A DNA stretch of 64,000 bases. It comes from Bradysia coprophila. Lineage: Eukaryota > Arthropoda > Insecta > Diptera > Sciaridae. The stretch spans positions 2,790,001 to 2,854,000 of the forward strand of contig NC_050735.1 of the NCBI RefSeq assembly GCF_014529535.1. Reading direction: 5' to 3'. Of this stretch, positions 12,430 to 23,500 are shown piece by piece. The position numbers and the translations under genes were made by a program. How positions within the stretch are numbered: position 1 is the first letter of the stretch; the number at the start of each line of letters is the position of its first letter. Under the pieces are notes generated by a model that saw only the letters and a list, made by a program, of their open reading frames with translations, did not search any database and was not told the origin of the DNA.

Positions 12430-12744
12430 AGCGCGTGCGATTAGTCCATTATACACTAATCGCACGCGCGTGCGAATAGTCTATTAAACACTAATCGCAC
12501 GCGCGTGCGAATAGTCTCTTAAACACTAATCGCACGCGCGTGCGAATAGTCTATTAAACACTAATCGCACGCGCGTGCGAATAGTCTATTATACACTAAT
12601 CGCACGCGCGTGCCATTAGTCACTTCGTAAAATAAAAGAATGTTTCCAGAATATTTCCATCAATTCAATTCTTTATTCATTTAAAGTCGACTTAATGCAA
12701 TTGGACTATTAGTATTAATTGTAGTCAACAAAAAAAAGTTACGT

Positions 12745-13140
12745 TTGATGGATTCGTTTGAAAAACAGCCTGCCACCGTAATCGAACGCATTTTACAGTG
12801 GACTTTTTTATATGTGCCTAGAAAGTTATTCGACTCTAGAAGCAAAAACCACTTTCAAAAAAATTCTTCGAAGCTTGTGTGGCTGGTGAAATATGATCAA
12901 AAACCGAAAACTTGCACTTTTTTTAAAAAAAATTGTCGTGTTGGGTGTCTTTAGAAAGGTAATCACATGTACTATTGAGCCGACACTTAATGGGTTTAAA
13001 ATTCATCCACACTGAAATATGTGTAGTTGAAGTTTCGATCGAAAAAGACTGGAAACTTACACTGTTCTTACAGAAATTTCTCGAGATACACGAAACGTAC
13101 ATGGTCGTGTGAGATGTCATGTCATTAAAAAGGTAGTTTT
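12745..13140. repeat. Dispersed repeat, copy 1
   Basis: This stretch is similar over most of its length to 47577-47995, sharing phrases such as TTCAGTGG-like TTTTACAGTGGACTTTTTTA and ATGTGCCTAGAAAG. Both copies have broken frames, so I treat it as a degenerate mobile-element remnant. Confidence 0.65.
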
Positions 13141-13150
13141 ATGTATTTTC

Positions 13151-13248
13151 GGGTCTTATGGGGTTTGGATGCATATGCGATAAAATATGAGCACTTATGC
13201 ATTTCAACTTCTATTTCATCGTAGATGCATCCAAACCACATAAGACCC
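13151..13248. repeat. Inverted repeat with 24-bp arms
   Basis: The arms GGGTCTTATGGGGTTTGGAT (from 13151) and its complement ending at 13248 pair with one mismatch, enclosing 50 bp. It is non-coding. Confidence 0.7.
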
Positions 13249-13543
13249 TATTTGGCCCAAAAGCACATAAATTACCTTTCAAGTGATACACCAGACCACC
13301 ACCATAGACCACCTACGGTTTGTGTACCTCGAGGTATTTCTAATAAGCCCCTATTCACCTCAATAGTACAGTACAAGTACATGCGATTTCTAGGTACATA
13401 TAAAAAATTCAAGTTTATTACGGATTTCGTAATTTTCAATACGAATTCGGAATCGTAATCGTGATTACGATTAAGTTTTCAACTTTGAACGGAAAACTGA
13501 GGAATCCGTAATAACAATAACTTAAGTGATACGTGGATATTGA

Positions 13544-13577
13544 CACGGCATAGTAAAAGTAACTTTACTCTGCCGTG
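13544..13577. mobile_element. 34-bp end-to-end copy of the 7-bp-TSD MITE
   Basis: The sequence consists only of the two terminal repeats (CACGGCATAGTAAA and TTTACTCTGCCGTG) joined by a few bases. It is flanked by the direct repeat ATATTGA at 13537-13543 and 13578-13584. The intact duplication shows this is a genuine, extremely deleted insertion of the family at 2840 and 42123. Confidence 0.8.
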
Positions 13578-14261
13578 ATATTGACTTATGAAGCCTATCT
13601 CTGTGGTCCTGCCAATATTTTGGTGTTTCACATTTTACCAAGAATTGGAAGCTATGAAAATTTCTAAAAAAAAACCTAATTGTTTTTGTGCTCACTCATT
13701 TGTAGAAAAGCAGCATGTAATTGTTGTTATTTCCAGAATTTCTTACACTCTGTATTCCGTACGAGTTGCTGCTAAGACCTAATAACAACATTTGCCCTTT
13801 CTTGTCTATTTTTCATTAGAACTTTTACCGCCACTGTTGATAAAAGTTTTTTTTTTTTTTTTAAATGCAATTATAGTGAAGACATAGAAATGTGAAGTTT
13901 TATTGAGTTTGAAGCTCGAATATTTTATCAAAAGAAAAGTGGCTTGTCCATTTTAATATTACCTTGCGTTCCTAATGAGGCAGGTGAATAAAATGGTTTC
14001 ATAAATGCTTGACACAACTATATGAATGGTAGATTAAATTGAGTTCCATTAATGCATGGTTACCGTAATTGGTACACATAAATTATGTGACACAATTCAT
14101 TATAATTTTCTCAATGAAATTTAAATGGTGCTCACGTGGCACATTCACATCAATGCGTCTTTACAAATTCAAGCTAAATGCAATTCATGGTCTTATACCA
14201 TATTCTATGAAAAGACATTATGTAGATAACTTAAAACTTAACATTTTTTATTGTATCATAG

Positions 14262-17200
14262 AAACAACTGACAAAACTTATGCATCGGTTGAGCAATGGT
14301 TCCAAACGTTAAATGAAGGCCTGTTAACCGTTAATCAATACACTGCATACTATGCTTGGGAATTAAGGTAAGTCATGGTATTGGTGGCTGTAGACTTAGG
14401 TGGGAGAGATTCTTTGGAAAAGCATAGAGAGGGATTATTTTGAATTTCAACTGACCAAAATCGGCACTAGTTATTCTGGGACCTTTTTATATATGCCCAG
14501 TTAGGCCTTGGTGCCTAGGCCCCAAAACCAGTCTCAGATATTTTTGATCTTCCAAACCTGGCTGGTTGTAAGTGGCCAAAAGTCGAAAAATGGGGTTTTG
14601 TAGGTTTGCGCAAATATTACCTTAATAAAATTTGATGATAAACGGCCGAAAATATTTCTCAAAGTCGATGTAACCTCGGTGAACTTTGATGAGTGCTGTG
14701 ACCTCACTAATGCATTTATTTGATTAAATTATTACTTATTATTAATGTGGAGGACCTCAGCTTTAAAGCGATACGCATATTTAGTAGTTTAACGGAGTGA
14801 AACACACAGTTTTCATCTGTTACGTATACGTAACTATAGTCACGTGCCTATGTGTTATTGTATAGCAAAATAAACTTTGTTAAAAATAACGAAGTAATAG
14901 AATTTGTAATAAACATTCTTAGATCGAAAAAGAGTCAAATTTTACAGGTTCATCTGAAAGTAGTCAGGCGTTATTGCACAGCACTGCTACTAGCATGAAC
15001 ACTGAATTGACAAGTGTCAAATTTGGAGGCTTTAGTGATACGAGCTACCGCTTAGGATTTTTTGTATTGAATGTTTTAACTTATACAACGAAAACGAGTC
15101 ATCTATATGTATAACAGAAACGCAGTGCCTATTGTGATTTCATCAGCCACCGAATATTTTCTATGTTCGTGCTAGTAGTAGTGCTGTGGTAATTGTCATC
15201 AGAATATTTTTTGAGCCTTCGCAGGCTACGAGTTCAATTGTAAAATCTTATTAGGTTTATTAGTAACCTAAGTTTCTGTTGAGTTCGAGTGCAGTGCATG
15301 TTCACTTCATTGTAGCACTTACGATTTCCATAGAATTTTCTGAGTGTTTAAATCCTTTTCCAAAAGCGCTACACAAAATTGTTAGCGCTACACCAAACGA
15401 AATATGACGCGGCACTTAAATTCACCCGAAACTTGCGTTCCGTATTTTTGGTGATCCAATGGTTCGCATTACTACTTTCAGTGTTTATACCTTGCCTACT
15501 AGAAATTGCTTTTAGTAGCGGGAAGTTTGCAGCCCGAGCCGAGGGTAACAGATAGAATCCCACTAAATTTCAAGCAACTGCAAACAATACGTGCTTGCAA
15601 GAAAAAGCGCCAAATATACCTCGTACGCTGCTTGTTACTCAATTCTTTACAAAAGGATCCCTTCTGTTTTTAAGTATGGTACGAAGTGCTGCTTGTGTGA
15701 ATAAAATTGATCTGTGATCTACAACTAGCCCGATTAAGAAGTTACTAAAATTTCCAGCGTCAATGCAACACCACAACTGTCTCAAGATTCAGTGGAATTC
15801 AATAAAGCGAAGTCAGAATGGCAAAACAACCGCTGTTCGGATGTTGCTTATTTACCGAGGAATGTCAATGAAATTTACAACAGGATGATGGATATTCTGT
15901 GCCAAAGTCCGGCATTTTCAGATATGGAAACTGAGGTCCTGTCGACGCTACTATTTAGCATGCAACGAATATTTACCGAAACTCAAGTCTGTTTACCGAA
16001 AATGCTTGATTTGTGCTCGAACTTGCCGAAAATTTGGGAGTATACCTTCGTTAAAGATCCGGATGGCAGTTTCCATCGCATAGCTTTGACAAAAGATTCG
16101 ACGAACGTTGAACAGGCCTATTCTAAGGTTGGCATAGATAAAAGCTTCAGCGGTTCATTTAAATGCTATGATGGTGAACCGGATCTGGAACGTATCATGC
16201 AGGGTGATTTTGCAATATTGAACGATGGAGATTGTGTTCTCGATTTCTCGATTATTTTCCGATGGGTGTGGGAAAGCTGGAGATTGGCTGTTGGAAATAA
16301 AATCGGGGAAATTTATCCAACTCTTGTGCAGTACATGAACTTCGGTGCTAGAAGAAGCGGTAAACTGCAAGTCGATAACTTGATCAAAATATCTTTAAAA
16401 TTTTAAATTCAATAACAGGTTTTAAGGATATGGGAGACGCATGGCGTGAAGAGGAGCAAATACCGAATTTAAGAGACGTTGTTACATCGCTGAACAATGA
16501 GGTGAAGCCATTTTATGAACTTTTACATGGTGTACTGCGAAATCTACTATGGGAACGTGTTCACAAATTCGAACCATTCGTGAAAAACGAAACAATTCCT
16601 GCTCATTTGCTTGGTATGTTTAGTCATGTAATGAAAAGCGATATCCGTGTTCACTTTGTGGACATTTGACGCAGAAAGCGTGTAATGTCATGTTAAATTC
16701 AAGGCTGTGGGGGCAGGTAGCGTCAATCGACATTTTATTAGATGAGTGGTGGCACCCGCTTTTTCATAAAAAATAGATCACTATCACTATAGACGTGAGG
16801 TGAAATATTCATATGGAAAGTGGGTGTCCACCACACTTCTCTATTGACGTTAACACCCCACCCCAACAGTTGGTTCACCTGTCACAGGAGGAAAGCATAT
16901 TAACAGTTTTACTATCTGATCTATTACTTCATTTGATAGAAGATTTTCAGATATTGATTTCAGAAATCTTTTCCTTCATTTGTTTTGAACTTTTTTTTTG
17001 CTATATAAGAACTCTTTAGTCAGAGCTTGTCGTTTCTTATTACTGTAGTTGTCGATAACAGATGTGAACAGGTTAAATTGTAGCAATATACCGCGAGCCG
17101 CGAGTGCAACTTTACGTCCATATTTTGTAGGACTTTTTGTAATAAATTGTTGATTTAGGCAGCATGTGGGCGCAGAGCTGGATTTTGTACGAGAAACTGA

Positions 17201-19798
17201 TAGCTCCTTTCAATGAAGTCGATCTCGATGAAAACTTTTTTAAGACCAATTGGACTGTCATAGACATGGTCAAACATGCAGACGATTATTATTCGTCTAT
17301 GGGCTTGCCGCGAATGACGAAGTCATTTTGGGAGAAATCTTTATTCCGCAAAAGTGGCAGTGGTCTCAAATGTCATGGAACGGCTGCAAATATGTTCACA
17401 TTGGATGATTTCCGGTTCGACAATAGCTAATCTGTCCGTTAGTTGCTCATGAAATAATCGTAATTATTTCCAGTATGATTGTTTGTGCTGAACTTACCTT
17501 AGAAGATTTTTATGTGATTGTACATGAAATGGGACATATACAGTACTACATGGCCTACCAGATGCAACCGGCAATATTTAGGGTGAGAAGAATATTCTGA
17601 ATGTTTTTAAATTATTTCGTTTAGGTTCTTAGAACACTACTTATTGTGAACAAGAACTGGACAAGAACTTATAATGACGCGATGCCTAAAAAATGATAAC
17701 TCTGAGCTTACGCACTCCAAATATTTGCATCGTTTTTAACTTAGGACGCCAACAGTGCTCTACAAGAAAGCATTGGTGATGCTATATTCCTAGGCGTTAT
17801 GACTCCGCAACACCTGAATCGAATGAACATCTTACCAGACAAGTATTTGTTCGCAGAGAAGCTGCCCAAATTTAGTCAGCCGTTTGAAAATATGATTCAT
17901 GCCTACAAAACGAACAATGACTTCAAGGAATATTCCGATGACGATAGCCGTCGACACAAGCATTCACTTTCAATGATCGATTTCTTGGGCAAGGCCTATC
18001 CACCCATTTCCGATCGAATAGATAAAATGCGAAACTACCAAAACTTTACGTCTAGCTTCGACGGATCAATGAATTCGTTCGACCTTTCTTTACTGCTACG
18101 GCAAGCTCTGGCCCAAATACCACAGATTCCTTTCGCATACATTTTGGACATTTTTCGCTGGGATCTGTTCAGTGGCGACGTGTCATTCGACGATGCAAAC
18201 AATTACTTTTGGAAATTGGCGAAAGAACAGCAAGGAATTCATCCACCGGACCATGAGGACAGGTCACAATTTTTCGATCCAGGCGCGAAGTATCACATTG
18301 CTGATAATACTCCCTACGTCAGGTAAATTTTATGGTTTTCTCTACGTCTTGATCAACTTCGACTGAGTCCAACGAAAATTGCAGATATTTCTTGGCCAAT
18401 TTCATTCAAGCTCAAATTTTTCATGGACTGTGCCGTGTAACTGTATTTGGTGAAATAAAGCCGAATCAAGTGCTACCAATGCCATTGCATCGATGCGATT
18501 TATATGGTTCAAAACGTGCAGGAAAATTATTGAGGTAAGTATAGGAACTGTGCTCACGATCATGGACGGTACATCTAGTCTGTTGATTCTTTTCATGAGA
18601 TGAATATGTACAATCTCTTACTACCTATCGATCCTTAGTTACAAACACTTTTCGATATGAGACTACATAAACCAGAGGTCATCGCTTGTCGTCGCTATCA
18701 GTCGGTAATAGTTATTTTCACACGTATGAATTATGTTTATCCGAGGCGAAGCAACACAAGTTAACTTGACTTTTCACCTTGCAATCCCCTAGTTGTGTAC
18801 ACAGCTTTATACGAACTGCAAAAAGAAGAAATACTTTACTACAACTCTAGGGTCGTAAAATATGAAAATCCATTATACCACTTGAGACGATGTGTAAAAG
18901 GTTATTGCAGGCAGTTTAATCCGAATAGATATGATGGTCCGCTCAGTTGATCTATAATGTTTCTTTTAAACAACCGATTGCTTTTTCGGAAGCTTCTGTC
19001 CATGTGTATAATGATGGTTTTAGTCAAAGTACAGCCTTTCCGGAAATGGTAATAGAAATAGTGTCCATATCGACTCTACTGTTTGGAATGCAACGAGAAT
19101 GCAGATGACATTTTCCCTCATTATATTGAGAGAAGTAACGAGCACAGGTCATAGTTTCGGCTATTCATTTGAATTAGATCAGATGCGATAAATATTGTGG
19201 ATTTTTCAATCATATGTCGATGGTTCTGGGATAGTTGAAGAACAAACAAATTGGTTGTAGGTGTGCTAATATCTTTTACTCAAATACGCGTGGTAAAATT
19301 AACTTTAACTCAAAGTTTCCTGTAAAATATCGTACAAATGATGGAAATGCCTTTTTTACCGATCTTGGCTTCGCCTCAGAGGAAGTAGAAGTACCATTTC
19401 CATCATTTGTCCCATTGGTAAGTAATGTACTATTCTCTATCAACTTTACCAACATTACAACAAAATTCACATATAGGCAAGAGGTTACACGAAAACAGTG
19501 AATGTTTGTCGTAATACAGCTCCTCCAGTTCAATTTTTTGTTTCATTTCTTCACAACACATAAAATCATTTCCTCCATCCCAATTGGCCAGGGGTAGAAA
19601 GACGTATCTCAATCATCCTACCATTTCACTTACAGAAAAGCACTGAAAATTGGAAATTCACAGCCATGGACAGAGTCATTGTTCATCTTAACGGGCAGCA
19701 GAGAAGTTAAGGCTGACTCGCTGTTGCTATATTATGCACCGCTGATTGAATGGTTGGAAAAGGTTGCGGTCGGATATGATATTCCGATTGGTTGGTAA
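14262..19798 (+). CDS. Angiotensin-converting enzyme-like peptidyl-dipeptidase (M2), 5' end not found
   Basis: Inferred exons are 14262-14367, 15758-16359, 16419-16613, 17159-17414, 17474-17582, 17745-18322, 18385-18534 and 19636-19798. All phases agree, giving about 719 codons without a signal-peptide exon. M2 enzymes are zinc dipeptidyl carboxypeptidases, usually secreted or membrane-bound. Family landmarks in order are PAHLLGSMWAQSW, HEMGH (17523-17537), QESIGD with the third zinc ligand, DPGAKYHI, and YVRYF. The zinc ligands look intact. Two oddities stand out. One residue fewer than in vertebrate ACE separates HEMGH from the distal Glu. About 75 extra residues follow MTPQHLNRMNILPDK, making it longer than a typical single-domain insect ACE of about 615 residues. 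The 5' exon is supported by phase and by an EQWFQTLNE-type N-terminal helix; the exon before it was not identified. AATAAA lies at 20010-20015. Confidence 0.88.
14972..15198. repeat. Fold-back element in ACE-like intron 1
   Basis: The left end GCACAGCACTGCTACTAGC and the right end GTGCTAGTAGTAGTGCTGTG form terminal inverted repeats around about 180 bp. It is the best preserved member of the family also seen at 10954-11213. Confidence 0.65.
16740..16810. other. ACE-like intron 3, no extra feature
   Basis: The 545-bp intron between 16613 and 17159 is the only long interval between central exons of this gene. It carries stop codons in all frames and no recognisable element. Confidence 0.4.
19334..19410. 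repeat. Hairpin with GAGGCGAAGC core in ACE-like intron 7
   Basis: Perfect 16-bp arms (ACAAATGATGGAAATG and its complement) enclose a segment that, on the minus strand, reads CTGAGGCGAAGCCAAG. This is the same core as in the hairpin at 7454-7559. It lies in the 1.1-kb last intron. Confidence 0.7.
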
Positions 19799-20454
19799 TG
19801 ACTTCAATGAAATATAAATTAAATCTTCTTCGTTCTAATCATTACTGGTTGGTGTGTGTTTCTGTGTTCAATCAGAGAAAATTAAATCCATTTTCCAGTA
19901 GTTTTTTCTCTTCTTTATATTTTTGAAAAAAGGATTTCACATTATTTACAAAAAGAAAACCCAAAATGTTACAGGAAATGTTGTCTATCCATTACACCAT
20001 TGTACTAATAATAAACTAAATTATTAAAATAAATTAATGTTACACAGTTGCATGTACATGTTCCAAAAAGAGAATTCATCGTATAACTAAATAAACAATA
20101 ATAATTTAAAAAAACAACAAAAATGTTTTAACAAACTTAAGCAAGAATATAACAAGATAATAAAATTATAAATTCCATTTTGTTTTACAATTTTATTCAC
20201 TTTGAGCAACAAGCAATTTACCACATAAAAAAATTAATTTTCAATTTTTACAACATTTAAGTCGAACAAAAATTGTGTTGGGACGTCCATCTTTATGATG
20301 AATACGATCGAAGGGGTCACTACATATTCCACAAGAAATAGATCTATTTTGCTACCATGTTTTGCATGTCTCGCGAACTAGAAGTTAAGGCTATTTATAT
20401 GACTGCCAATCACCAATGTCAAGACTCTTCCACTACCAACCAATTTCTGCGAGA

Positions 20455-20460
20455 TTTATT
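20455..20460 (-). terminator. Polyadenylation signal for RIC3
   Basis: AATAAA on the minus strand lies about 50 bp after the RIC3 stop codon, a normal spacing for an insect 3' end. Confidence 0.5.
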
Positions 20461-20509
20461 GTATGTTGTCTATGATTGAATATATTACAGATTCAGTAAA
20501 CGACCTACC

Positions 20510-23500
20510 TTAAGATTTTAATTCGTCGCCACTAGTTTCACTTTCTTCCACTTCTTCCTCTTCAACCTCCTCTTCCTCTTCAACTTCTTCTTCGCTGCCG
20601 CTTTCTTCTTCAACTTTATCAACTTTTCCATTCGATTTGGCTTTTTCGTTTGATACTTTCTCGTCTCTTTTCTTTGCTATCGCTACTTCTTTCTCATCTT
20701 CGCTGTCTTCAGCTTCTTCGATTTCTTCCACTTCTTCAATTTCTTCAACTTCTTCATCTTCAATTTCTTCGACCTCTTCAACATCGTCATCATCGATCTC
20801 TGCCTCGTCATCATCAATCTCATCATAGTCGTTGCTGGCATTTCGTCCGCTTTTATCGACCGGATCCATGTTGATCAGTGAAAGGGTCATTTTACTACAA
20901 ATCACAACCTGTAATGTCATAGAGTTACATATCAACTGATTGCTACATATCCAAGAAGTAATAACAGGAGGAATAGTTTTAACTGCTAAGCATTTGAGGA
21001 GCCATCTTCTTTCCAACTGTAAGTGAAAATTTGAGAAAATCACTTACCGCTGGCTCTTCTTTACCACCATCCAAATCGTCGTCGAAGACATTTTCGGTTT
21101 TTGTCTCAGAATCAGCAACTAGAATTTGTGAATCGTGCGGCAATGAGCCTTCCAAGAATATTGCCTGCGGCTCTGCGTCTGGTTTTTCATTGTTCACGGC
21201 CTACAATAAACAATCAGTGGTAATCGCACAACTTTTTGTAACAAATATTTCCATAAAACGATCACAGACAGACACAAGCTTTTTTTATTGTGATTTTGCT
21301 TGGGCTTTTACTGTCCACTCATCCCAGAGCAATGATGGTATAACATGATGCAGATTATGGTTTTAGTTGAAATTGATTTTGTTGTGTAATTTGTTCGTAT
21401 ATTGTGGTTGCACATTGAAATTGTTCAGAATTGCTTTTGTCCCCGGTCTATCACTCTCTGTGTGTGTGTTGCACCAACGGGTGTTATGTTTTGGGAGAAT
21501 ATAGTTTTGTAACACAGAAGAAAAGTTTTGTGGAAGCGAGATTATAGTAGCGTTATAGGAGTTAAAGTGTATTAATGAACATAGTGTAGTGGCTAGCAGT
21601 AAAATTTAGCAAGTGAACCAATGATGATTTTTGTTGTAACACTGCTGATGGCTGCACGGACAGGAAAAACACTTGACTCGTAATGTGAGAGAGTTAAGCA
21701 TCAAACTTAAATTTATAAAAAGAAGGAAAGGCTGACAACAATTGATTGCCTGTAAAAAGGTTACAACGAATCGGTTTTTGTGTCATCCAGTCAATAAATT
21801 TACTTTTATGTAAAGTTAAAGATGACGAAAAGTGCAGTTTTGTAAGCACATTTAAGACGCAAGGCACTTTCTTTATGCGTTACTATACTTATTTCTAGCA
21901 TAAACTCACATGGTATGATGGCGTTGAAGGGCGTAACCATTTTCGCCCTCCTTCGCAGCTCTCTGTGGTTTCCATTCCCATCACCTGTACACATCAACAA
22001 ATATTAATTAAATAAAAACGGAATTTCGGCAACGAAGTGTATCCGAACATCTGAGCGTTTTATCGAAACCCCTTCGAATTTTCACAAAAATTGGTGCTAT
22101 TGTTGGACCGCTGTCTGATACAGGACCGCTCTCTCATACAGGAGAGAAATTCGAAGTGTCTAACACTAGACGAATATAATCAAGTGTTTGTCACGCCATG
22201 ACATAATGATAACCATAACAAAAATTTCCAGCTTCGCAAACTCAAAGACATTTGCTCACATTCAAATTTAGATCATAACACCCGTTGGCCACAAACAAAG
22301 ACTATCCTGTATCCTTTCAGCATGTTGTGAAGTGATTAAAAATTCAGCCTACACATTCTGTCTACTGTATTACTTCCAGACATCACAATCTTTCGCTCGT
22401 CCGTTTCATATATGAGTTACATAATCATTCCATAAATTAAATCAAAAACCGCTCAATGGTCTACTTACCTTCACGGATTTATCATTGTGGATATCCTTCG
22501 TCTTCAAATCATTCGATTTGGTCGCACCATTTTCTAAAATCTTAATCTTTTCATTCAGTTTGCGTATAACTTCTTCATCTTCCTTTACAGTATTGGCCGG
22601 ATCTTCTGGAGACACTTTCAAATTTCCATTAGTTGCATGTAAATTGCGATCGCCAGTAATATCCTTCACGTGGAAAAAGAAATTGTTTAAGACACAAACA
22701 CAAAATTAGTGAGATTTGGCTGAAACATTGTTGGATGAATTGTCTAAAGAAGGTTGCACGAAACATCAGTCTATTTGTATAGTTATCCGACTATAAGTTG
22801 GTCGGGAAATATAGGTAACATTCAGTTAGACAAAATCAAATTTCTGTTATAAACGCCTTCGAGGGGGTATAGCAAGAACTATTTTTGGGAAAACGTTTTC
22901 TTGAATTTTCTTTAACTTTCCCTAAAAAAATTTTTTTATGAAAATTCGGGAAAATGTTTTACAAATTAGGAAAATTAGGAAAAATGTTTTTCCAAAAAAC
23001 GTCACTGTCCCTAGGATCGCGACCAGAGTCCATAACTACATTCTTCGTTTGTAATCAACAGTATAAGACCATTAAATGTTTGCAGAATTTTGTGAGTATG
23101 ATATTTTGGAAACTGGAGGACAAATCATTCAAATTGGTCGAAATTTTTGATTAAAAAAAAGTTACTCAAACAAACCAAGAAATCAAACAAAAAAAATTAA
23201 AAATCAAAACGTAAAACGAACGATTTAACGTAGCTCTCCTCAAATCATGACATTAGTAACAACATATAATCAGCCTTTTAGAAACGGCGGAGGTATGACG
23301 ATCTAATGATTAAATCTGCTAGTTCTTTTATTTCAAACAAGTGTTTAACACAAATTCTTTTACTTCATTTGTTTAACCATTCATTTTACTATATCAGACC
23401 GAGTTAATCTTAGTTTATCGCTTATTTATCGTTGCTATCAATAAGATATGTTTAGCCGTTTCTAAAAGGTTAAGTTTCTGCCTGATTTAGAATTAGAAGT

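Larger units (their letters stand above)
10741..12619. mobile_element. Fold-back (FB-like) transposon
   Basis: The element begins CTAATGGCACGCGCGTGCG and ends with the exact reverse complement. Each end is an array of a 35-bp unit, about 4 copies at 10747-10891 and 5 at 12430-12613, in opposite orientation. Every unit contains the perfect 16-bp palindrome TCGCACGCGCGTGCGA, strikingly CpG-rich in this AT-rich region. The 1.5-kb interior encodes no transposase I can find and includes a nested inverted-repeat element and a satellite. Terminal repeats made of tandem subrepeats are characteristic of Foldback elements. I could not define a target duplication. Confidence 0.8.

Noticed and set aside
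20637-20874. Serine- and leucine-rich frames on the plus strand
   Set aside because: They are antisense shadows of the acidic GAA/GAG repeat tail of RIC3.
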